Positions 30,306-36,670 of a stretch of DNA of 39,141 nucleotides are shown piece by piece; the stretch's first letter is position 1, and every line of letters starts with the position of its first letter. The position numbers and the translations under genes are program-made. The notes beneath the pieces are model-generated. The model worked only from the letters and a program-made list of their open reading frames with translations. It was not told where the DNA came from and did no database searches. The stretch comes from Deltaproteobacteria bacterium (GTDB lineage: Bacteria; Bdellovibrionota_B; Oligoflexia; Oligoflexales; Bog-1112), in assembly GCA_016186945.1 (NCBI GenBank), contig JACPKR010000063.1, positions 1 to 39,141 on the forward strand, read 5' to 3'.

Positions 30306-31767
30306 GCCCTGTCAAAAATTGCCAAAATTCAACGCTTGGTTCTATGTGATTTACAAAAAAAGAGTTTCCATTGCCGTGCTTTCTGGGTTGCTGGTTGAGA
30401 TGCTCAATAAGGTAGCCCCGCTGATCATCATTCATTTTGCCCAGAAGCGTTTGGGGATCGAAAAATTCGGTTTTGCTCTGTTCGGGATTTCTGTCATCGA
30501 GCTTGTCACGCCTTTCATTGTGTTTGGTTATAATCAGTTTGGCATCCTTGCGGCGGGTAAAAACCAGGTCTCCATGGACCGTCTCATTGGCAATATGTGG
30601 TTTTTGAAATGTTTCCATTTTCTTCTACTTCTTGTCTTTTTATTTATGTTTTTCTTTTTTGTTCCCGCTTACCGAAGCTATTTTTCGCTCATAGCAGCGG
30701 TGAGTTTTGTCCTTGCCTTCGGTGTCATTGAGTCTATCTGGGTTCAGACAGCAAGTCAGAGGGTCTTCGTTACCAACATCATTGTCGGTCTGTGCCGTTT
30801 TGCAGGTGTCATCCTCATTCTCCTTTTTGTGCGTGATCCAGACGATGCCATTCTCTTTGCGATTCTGTCTCTACTTCCCCCCGCGCTGGTCAACCTCCTC
30901 TCTGCCATTTACAGTCTGCACCGTTTCGGTATCAGAATGCCCGAGAGGGACCAATGGAAACTCATGTTTCGCAATGCCAGGCCCTTTTCTCTCATTGTAC
31001 TGTTTGCCATCTGTTTAGAACGAATGGACATTTTTATTGCGGAACATTTTGGGGGTCTAGTCTGGGCAGGACTCTATGCAGGTTGTTCACGCCTGGCACA
31101 CAGTCTTCAGCAGATTGCGAATACCATCAATACAGCATTTTTTTCCGAAATGATAGCTGTTGACGATAGAAATTCCCTGAGCACTCACATGAAAGTCAGT
31201 ATCTGGAGCCTTCTTTTTTTCCTATCTCCGATCATCTTTGGCGTCTGGTTTGTGGACGAAGAGATACTCACCTTAATCTTTGGCGATCATTTTAGGCCGG
31301 TAGCGAAGCTCCTCGGTTGGCTTTTCCTTTCGGCCTCCTTAAGCCTTGTCATCGTCTCATTCGGAGAGCAGGTTCTCCTTGTCAATCAGCAGACGCGAAA
31401 ATATTCTAAAGCCCTCTTCCTTGGTCTTGTGAGTGGCTTGTCCCTTTCCTACCTAGGTGGGAAAAGTGGCAACTTGCTGTACATTGCATGGGGCATGTGT
31501 GGAGGGAAATTGATCGCTACATTATTAATAGCAAGAGAGTCAAAAAAATACCTGACGGATTTTCCCTGGGGGGCCATCATAAAGGCACTCTCCCCTGGCA
31601 TGCTCATGGCTTTTTTTCTCAAACTTCTCAAGCTGGACGGACTGGTGCCCAACCTCTCTGTAGGGGCAGCGATTTTTCTCCTCGCTGGGTATTTCTTCAA
31701 TAGGCAGGAATTTTTGAATGTTTTTCGTATCTACCGTCACATGATGTCAAAGGAAACGACCCCATGA
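30304..31767 (+). CDS. Wzx-like polysaccharide flippase (MATE/MOP superfamily)
   Basis: Up to 487 residues, with about twelve to fourteen membrane helices and short loops, as in Wzx flippases that move undecaprenyl-linked repeat units across the inner membrane. The N-terminal segment with GFALFGISVIELVTPFIVFG matches the oligosaccharide flippase pattern. No other flippase is in the window, so this one may serve the locus at 1-19.6 kb. The start is doubtful: the TTG at 30304 lacks a ribosome binding site and overlaps a possible promoter -10, and GTG at 30346 is an alternative. It is joined to the next gene by a 4-bp ATGA overlap. Confidence 0.82.
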   Translation: MPCQKLPKFNAWFYVIYKKRVSIAVLSGLLVEMLNKVAPLIIIHFAQKRLGIEKFGFALFGISVIELVTPFIVFGYNQFGILAAGKNQVSMDRLIGNMWFLKCFHFLLLLVFLFMFFFFVPAYRSYFSLIAAVSFVLAFGVIESIWVQTASQRVFVTNIIVGLCRFAGVILILLFVRDPDDAILFAILSLLPPALVNLLSAIYSLHRFGIRMPERDQWKLMFRNARPFSLIVLFAICLERMDIFIAEHFGGLVWAGLYAGCSRLAHSLQQIANTINTAFFSEMIAVDDRNSLSTHMKVSIWSLLFFLSPIIFGVWFVDEEILTLIFGDHFRPVAKLLGWLFLSASLSLVIVSFGEQVLLVNQQTRKYSKALFLGLVSGLSLSYLGGKSGNLLYIAWGMCGGKLIATLLIARESKKYLTDFPWGAIIKALSPGMLMAFFLKLLKLDGLVPNLSVGAAIFLLAGYFFNRQEFLNVFRIYRHMMSKETTP

Positions 31768-32981
31768 TGAACTTGCTACACGCTCCTCTTTTTCCAATCT
31801 ATCTGCTACTTGTGTCGCTTCCCTTTGGGCCGGCCGTACAGAATTTCATCGCAGGAATCGTGTTTGCACTTCTTTTGTTTCGCTTTGTGAGTCTTCCCAA
31901 GGGTGAACGATTTTCGATTCCCCCTACCGTTATGGGAGCGACTCTTGCAGGCCTTACTTATGCAGCTTGGCTGCTGATCAGCACGCTTGTTAACCCTCTG
32001 ACACACCCCTCCCTTGCAGGCAAATTCACCGGCATTCTTTTCTGGCCACTGCTCCCCCTTCTGTTCGCCAAAACCACCCCGTCCCTTCGTACCGAGCAAA
32101 TACGGACACTGGGAAAGGTTCTCGCAGTCCTCTCTTTTCTTTGGGGCCTTGTCATGATTTCCCAATCGCTGAGTGGTTGGAGAGTCTCTGGCGCAACCTT
32201 TATATTTGATGAACCCCGACCAAGGGGGTTTTACTCCCATCCCCTCACACTGGCTTACACCCTCGTCATTTTCTGGCCCCTTGCTGTCAACTGGATAAAA
32301 CGAGATCGCTCCCATCTCTGGTCCTGGCTTTTTTTCCTGGGTATCTGCTCGGGCATCATCCTAACCCAGTCTCGTACGGTTCAAATCGTTGCTGTTTTTG
32401 CCGGAGCCTATGTGTTTCTCAAACGTAGTACGTGGACATTTAAGGTTGGGACACTTGCCGGTTTGTGTTTGGCCGGCGCACTCCTTTTCTCCACCGACAA
32501 CGCTCTTACCCGAAAATACCGGGACACCTTCACGGAAAAAGGAGTCGACAAACATAGCAACTATGCCGACGATCGCTTGGCGTTTTGGCATGTACACATG
32601 GGAATGATCGGCGAACGTCCCATTCTCGGACATGGGTGGGGCATCGACGACGATTACCGCAGACCTTACTATGCGAAGATTGGATTAATAAACTTCATCA
32701 AGCCCTATCCGGCCCATAACACCTATCTTGAAATCCTTACGGAAGGTGGCGTAGTCGCCCTACTCGTCTTTTTCGTGTGGCTTATCTGCTTTCTGGCTTT
32801 TTTCGCCCAACTTTCCGAGCCTATAAGAAGCATAGCCTTCCAAACCTTCGCCTGCCTCTTCCTTGCTGCACTGACGCAAAACGCCTTCCAAGACTTCGAA
32901 GTCAGATGGGCCCTCACTCTTTTTTGTGTAGGCACCATATTGTCTGCTCGTGAACTTCGTCGCCAATCTGCGTTACAATAA
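31764..32981 (+). CDS. O-antigen ligase/polymerase (WaaL/Wzy_C family)
   Basis: A 405-residue membrane protein with about ten to twelve helices. The large periplasmic loop in the C-terminal half holds RLAFWHVHMGMIGERPILGH and PAHNTYLEILTEGG, the conserved RX...HN.YL pattern of WaaL and related ligases. It therefore either joins finished polymer to lipid A-core or polymerises repeat units. It overlaps the flippase stop (ATGA) and ends six bases before family 1 repeat copy D. Compared with the product of 2853-4079 it is the closer match to the ligase family. No waa core genes are nearby. Confidence 0.85.
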   Translation: MMNLLHAPLFPIYLLLVSLPFGPAVQNFIAGIVFALLLFRFVSLPKGERFSIPPTVMGATLAGLTYAAWLLISTLVNPLTHPSLAGKFTGILFWPLLPLLFAKTTPSLRTEQIRTLGKVLAVLSFLWGLVMISQSLSGWRVSGATFIFDEPRPRGFYSHPLTLAYTLVIFWPLAVNWIKRDRSHLWSWLFFLGICSGIILTQSRTVQIVAVFAGAYVFLKRSTWTFKVGTLAGLCLAGALLFSTDNALTRKYRDTFTEKGVDKHSNYADDRLAFWHVHMGMIGERPILGHGWGIDDDYRRPYYAKIGLINFIKPYPAHNTYLEILTEGGVVALLVFFVWLICFLAFFAQLSEPIRSIAFQTFACLFLAALTQNAFQDFEVRWALTLFCVGTILSARELRRQSALQ

Positions 32982-32986
32982 TATAG

Positions 32987-33103
32987 TATTTGGGAAAACG
33001 AATTTGTGGAGAGGACCTTTTTTGAAAAAAAGTTCCCCTCCACACCTCCCCCCAAAAAACTTTAGATATTGAAGTTTTGGAAAGGGGCTTGGGGAAATAA
33101 CTT
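32987..33103 (+). repeat. Family 1 repeat, copy D (left module, core, start of right module)
   Basis: The left module with the 38-bp palindrome (33006-33043), the core, and GGGGCTTGGGGAAATAACTT of the right module are present. It breaks off exactly at the ATG of the ImmA-like gene. It is the entire intergenic space between the ligase gene and that gene. The GGGG at 33091-33094 lies nine bases before the ATG and may serve as ribosome binding site. Confidence 0.85.
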
Positions 33104-33712
33104 ATGTTTGCCATCTTCCCGGAACTCATCCGTGCCGCTAAGGCTGGTCAGATCGAACAACTTGCCCTTCTCGTTCACCGTTACCACGGAAGCGGAGAAC
33201 CCCTCAGACTTCGGCCGGAGTGGGAATGCCTCCTTGCCGATGTGGGAATTGCACTGCACTACGACCGTCTTGAACGACACGGTGCCCTACTCGTCAAAGA
33301 CGAGAAAGGCACGCCCTTTCCCGCTATCCTACTACCGCAGGCGATGGACTGGGTGGAGCAGAAATTCCTCCTTGCCCACCTGCTCGGCCACTTCTTTCTC
33401 GACTACCAGGCAAAAATTGCCGCGGGAACGCAACGCACGAGCGGGCTGAGGGAACTTCACTCACCCTACGAACGATACTTACAAGCTAGACATGATTTGC
33501 ATGCAAGGGACGCGAGAACCGAACTGCAAGCAGACGCCTTTGCTGCAGCCTTTCTCACACCCAAAAGCTGGCTTCAGGAGCTTTCGCAGAAGGAAAAAGA
33601 ACCCCAGCGTATCGCAGAACATTTCAACGTCTCTATTGCATTCCTCACAAGACGACTGGTCAAGATGCAAACCGCTCAGCGGAAGCCCAATACCGCAAAT
33701 AAAAATGCATAG
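33104..33712 (+). CDS. ImmA/IrrE-like protein with inactivated zinc motif
   Basis: A 202-residue protein whose fold resembles the ImmA/IrrE (M78) metallopeptidases that cleave phage and stress repressors. The zinc-helix region is LAHLLGHFFLD, i.e. His92-Leu-Leu-Gly-His96 where the family has HE..H: both zinc histidines remain but the catalytic Glu is Leu. The downstream ligand motif ELQADAFAAAFLTP (140-153) is intact, as in ImmA. No repressor-type helix-turn-helix gene is adjacent. It may bind zinc and a partner without cutting it, or be a decaying toxin-antitoxin component. The stop (TAG, 33710-33712) is inside a family 2 repeat. Confidence 0.72.
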   Translation: MFAIFPELIRAAKAGQIEQLALLVHRYHGSGEPLRLRPEWECLLADVGIALHYDRLERHGALLVKDEKGTPFPAILLPQAMDWVEQKFLLAHLLGHFFLDYQAKIAAGTQRTSGLRELHSPYERYLQARHDLHARDARTELQADAFAAAFLTPKSWLQELSQKEKEPQRIAEHFNVSIAFLTRRLVKMQTAQRKPNTANKNA

Positions 33713-33755
33713 GGAGAGGGGGGTTTGGGGGGGCGAGGGAACCGTCGCTCCCCCA
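33711..33755 (+). repeat. Family 2 repeat, copy 3
   Basis: AGGGAGAGGGGGGTTTGGGG, then GGGCGAGGGAACCGTCGCTC and CCCC. GGGGGCGA and TCGCTCCCCC can pair into a hairpin with one bulged base. It fills most of the 51-bp space between two convergent genes and so may act as a transcription terminator in either direction. Matches 26159-26203 closely and the flanks of 19776-19843. Confidence 0.7.
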
Positions 33756-33763
33756 ATGAATTT

Positions 33764-35281
33764 TCACTGGAAGAATTTCTCACAGCGTTCTTTAAGAGGA
33801 CCCTCGCTCAGCGCGCATCTCTGCGCGTAGAATTTGAAGGTCTCCTGTAAGAGGGGGTCTTTGAGTTTTCCCAACGCTTCTTTCACCCGTGCTGCTCGGC
33901 TTGCGTTGCGACCTAGAAAACCCTCGGGGAGGGAAAAGGCGAGGTCATAGTATTCCCTCACTATTTTGTGAATCGCATGTGGGTTGTCAGACGCTAGCTC
34001 TATAGTCCGAGCCAAGTCGGCTTCTATCCACTGAAGCCGGGTGGAGTTCCCTTTTGCCGATTCTCTCGCCAGGTGCGACCAAATGAGGGCATCTTTATGG
34101 TTCCCCTGTTTCTGTTCCAACTGAGCGAGGGAACTTTGGTAGTACCATGGCGTGTCGGTGGTCCGTATTTCTTTCAGAAGTAGGCTGCGGGCATTTTCAA
34201 AGTCACCGATGTCACCTAGAAGCCACGCCGCCCCGGACATAACGCTATGCCTCTGAAACTCTGTAGTGGCCTCCCTTTCTGCTCGGGCGACTGCTGTTCT
34301 GACGGCCGTCTTTAATGCCTTTGGCAAGGCCTTGTCCGTGGCTATCAGCCTTGTGATCACTAGTTGCGGGTAGACGGCCCAAAGCTGCAAGTCGACAGAC
34401 GCCTGCCCGCGCGTTCTCACAAATTCCGCCGCACGGATCCAGCGTAGGAACAAGCTATCTCGCTCCTTTTTTTCAAAATGTTTCTGTGCCCATTCCAGGA
34501 TGGTTTTTGCCTGGTAGGTGACCAGATCACGCGCGGCCCAGATGCTTTCCTCATTATTCAAGACTGTGTGTAAATAGGAGGGTGCCAGCGTCACCGTCCG
34601 CTGCCAAAGCCCCACGACGGATGGGTGATATGCTTTGTCCTCCGATGCAACGTCTTCGACAAGCCCCGCGACGAGGAGTGCTTTTTCTTTTGCAAACGAT
34701 GCAGGTATGAGTTCGATAAGTTTTTCTCTATCGAGGAGCAGAAGGGCCTTCTCCTCATCCTTCATGAAGGGGTGTGTCCAACGGCTATAAGCGAGAAGTT
34801 TCCATACTGAAGGGGGGACCTCACCCCCGCTGAGTGCCTGAGCCAATGCCCCTGCAAAACTTCCGCCCTCTTTCAAAGCGAGAGAGAAGGTTTCCGCAAA
34901 TTCTTCCCAAGAAACGCTTTCTACAACGCGCAGCAATTCGTCTCCCTGGGACGATAAAAGAAGAACCGTGGGGTAACCTGAAACTTTCAAGCGGTCGGAC
35001 CAGTTCTGAGCGTTTTCCTGGTCTCCGTCCTGGTAGACGCGGATGACGGAAGATGTTAAAGCTGCGAAATCAGGATGGGTGAAAACCTGCGCCTTCAGCT
35101 CGTTGCATGGCGGACACCATACAGCCCCCCAGTAAAGCAGGATGGGTTTGTTCTGCGCCTTGGCTTCCGAAAAAGCTTCTGCCGTTGAACCCTTAAACCA
35201 CAGTTGATCGAAAGCTGGGTCCGCGGAAGCAGTACTGCCCAGCAGGGTGCAAACATACATAGCGAAGAAAATGGTTTTCAT
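33764..35281 (-). CDS. Secreted thioredoxin-fold protein with helical repeat domain
   Basis: A 505-residue exported protein. The signal peptide MKTIFFAMYVCTLLGSTASA ends in an A-S-A-like site. A thioredoxin-like domain follows with active site WCPPC (55-59) and the cis-Pro region VSGYPTVLLLSSQG, the Thioredoxin_7/DUF255-like type. About 350 residues of alpha-helical, TPR-like sequence make up the rest (AWLLGDIGDFENARSLLLKE, then YQSSLAQLEQKQGNHKDALI). It is likely a periplasmic thiol reductase or isomerase carrying a protein-protein interaction domain. AGGAGG six bases upstream supports the start. It is divergent from folB with only 37 bp between. Confidence 0.78.
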   Translation of the reverse strand: MKTIFFAMYVCTLLGSTASADPAFDQLWFKGSTAEAFSEAKAQNKPILLYWGAVWCPPCNELKAQVFTHPDFAALTSSVIRVYQDGDQENAQNWSDRLKVSGYPTVLLLSSQGDELLRVVESVSWEEFAETFSLALKEGGSFAGALAQALSGGEVPPSVWKLLAYSRWTHPFMKDEEKALLLLDREKLIELIPASFAKEKALLVAGLVEDVASEDKAYHPSVVGLWQRTVTLAPSYLHTVLNNEESIWAARDLVTYQAKTILEWAQKHFEKKERDSLFLRWIRAAEFVRTRGQASVDLQLWAVYPQLVITRLIATDKALPKALKTAVRTAVARAEREATTEFQRHSVMSGAAWLLGDIGDFENARSLLLKEIRTTDTPWYYQSSLAQLEQKQGNHKDALIWSHLARESAKGNSTRLQWIEADLARTIELASDNPHAIHKIVREYYDLAFSLPEGFLGRNASRAARVKEALGKLKDPLLQETFKFYAQRCALSEGPLKERCEKFFQ

Positions 35282-35318
35282 GTCGCTCCTCCTTTCTTTA
35301 AGGTAATGAAGACGGACG
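35282..35318. promoter_or_regulatory. 37-bp divergent spacer between thioredoxin-like gene and folB
   Basis: It holds the AGGAGG of the minus-strand gene, leaving little space for two separate promoters. At least one promoter must lie inside the opposite coding region or overlap the other. Confidence 0.4.
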
Positions 35319-35696
35319 ATGCGTATACATATTTCACGATACCCTGTTTTTATGAAGCTTGGCTATTTTTCCACCGAAAGGATCATGGGCCAGGAAGTGC
35401 TCGTCTCCCTCTCTGCGGAATTCAATTTGGCAGAAAACGAGAAAATAGGGGATCATTTAGAACGAAGCGTCGATTACGGAATCATTTTGAACATCATCGA
35501 CGAAACTCTCAGGGATCGAGAAGTGAAACTCATTGAAAACGCCGTGGAGACTGTTGCCGTAGCGATCCTCAAACAATGTCCCCGGATCGAATCACTTTGC
35601 CTGACAATTGAAAAACCAATACTCCCTCATGGAATGAGTAAGGGTGCTAAGGTAAGCGTGTCTGAAACGTTCCGACAGGAATATCTATGCTCGTAG
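35319..35696 (+). CDS. folB: Dihydroneopterin aldolase (FolB)
   Basis: A 125-residue folate-pathway enzyme that splits 7,8-dihydroneopterin to 6-hydroxymethyl-dihydropterin and glycolaldehyde. Family residues are visible: Glu20 in YFSTERIMGQ, SVDYGIILNII (50-60), Glu73 in LIENAVE and the catalytic Lys99 in IEKP. The first ATG is kept because the first beta strand (RIHISRYPVFMKLGYF) begins right there. The gene overlaps pdxA by 10 bp. The rest of the folate operon (folK, folP) is not in the window. Confidence 0.83.
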   Translation: MRIHISRYPVFMKLGYFSTERIMGQEVLVSLSAEFNLAENEKIGDHLERSVDYGIILNIIDETLRDREVKLIENAVETVAVAILKQCPRIESLCLTIEKPILPHGMSKGAKVSVSETFRQEYLCS

Positions 35697-36670
35697 TCAC
35701 ACTAGGAGACCCTTACAGCATCAATTGCGAACTGGTGTCCTCCGCGCTCTCGCAAAAAAGCCACACGCTTACACGTTTTGCCATGACAGAAAACGTCATA
35801 CTTGTGGGAAGTTTCTGGCACTGGAACGATCAAACAAAGGAACTTCGGACACTTCCCCCTCTGAAAAACATTCGCTCCTTGCAAGAAGCTCGCCCGCTTG
35901 GCCTGTCGTTCCTTGACATAGGAGGAGAAGAAAGGCGAGCCTCCGAACTTTCTCCGAAAGAACGGGGAGCCATCGCCGTACGTTCCTTGACGGTCCTCGA
36001 AACGATCCCCACCGAGAACCATCCTGGACTTAAACTCCTCACTTGCCCCATCGACAAGAAGGCTTGTCATGAGGCTGGCTTTCTTTTTCCAGGACACACG
36101 GAATATTGCGAAGCCCTTGGCCGGTCTTCTGCTCTCATGCTTTTAGCGGGTGAGCGTTTGAAAGTTGGCCTCGTTACCAACCACGTAGCCGTCCAAGGTA
36201 TTTCTCCCGCAATCACGGCTCCACTCATCGTAAAAAAACTGTCTATCCTCTATAAAACGCTCGTGCAACGTTTCAAACTTGAACGTCCCCGCATCGCCGT
36301 CTGCGGACTCAACCCCCATTGCAGCGACGGGGGGCTTTTTGGTCATGAGGAGGAGGAAGTGATCGTCCCGGCTCTTGAGAAGTTTCGACAGGACGAGAAA
36401 CTTTCCCCTGGCACCATTGCAGGCCCTCTCGCTGCCGACACGGTGTTCTACAAAGCGTTATCCGGGCACTTTGATGCTGTCTTGGCCATGTATCACGATC
36501 AGGGCCTTGGTCCCTTGAAGACGGTTCATTTCGACGATGCGGTTAACATTTCCTGTGGTCTTCCTTTTCTGCGCCTTTCCCCAGATCACGGTCCGGCACA
36601 GGACCTGTTCTTGAAAGGGCTAGCATCGAGACGAAGTTTTGATCTCGCAGTAAAATGGGTCACCCTATGA
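35687..36670 (+). CDS. pdxA: 4-hydroxythreonine-4-phosphate dehydrogenase (PdxA), divergent
   Basis: A 327-residue NAD-dependent enzyme of vitamin B6 synthesis that oxidises 4-phosphohydroxy-L-threonine. Landmarks are TLGDPYSINCE (the GDP.GIG.E motif with changes), LVTNHVAVQ (first metal His), VCGLNPHCSDGGLFGHEEEE (second His) and AMYHDQGLGPLKTVHF (third His), then SPDHGPAQDLF. It diverges from E. coli PdxA at several conserved positions, but all three metal-binding His are kept. ATG with AGGA upstream overlaps folB; the stop overlaps uvrA by 4 bp (ATGA). Three-gene operon folB-pdxA-uvrA. Confidence 0.85.
   Translation: MLVVTLGDPYSINCELVSSALSQKSHTLTRFAMTENVILVGSFWHWNDQTKELRTLPPLKNIRSLQEARPLGLSFLDIGGEERRASELSPKERGAIAVRSLTVLETIPTENHPGLKLLTCPIDKKACHEAGFLFPGHTEYCEALGRSSALMLLAGERLKVGLVTNHVAVQGISPAITAPLIVKKLSILYKTLVQRFKLERPRIAVCGLNPHCSDGGLFGHEEEEVIVPALEKFRQDEKLSPGTIAGPLAADTVFYKALSGHFDAVLAMYHDQGLGPLKTVHFDDAVNISCGLPFLRLSPDHGPAQDLFLKGLASRRSFDLAVKWVTL

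Noticed and set aside
30094-30618. Minus-strand 174-codon frame covering repeat copy C and the flippase start
   Set aside because: It is antisense to a multi-helix flippase and mostly consists of repeat sequence. No family motif was seen.
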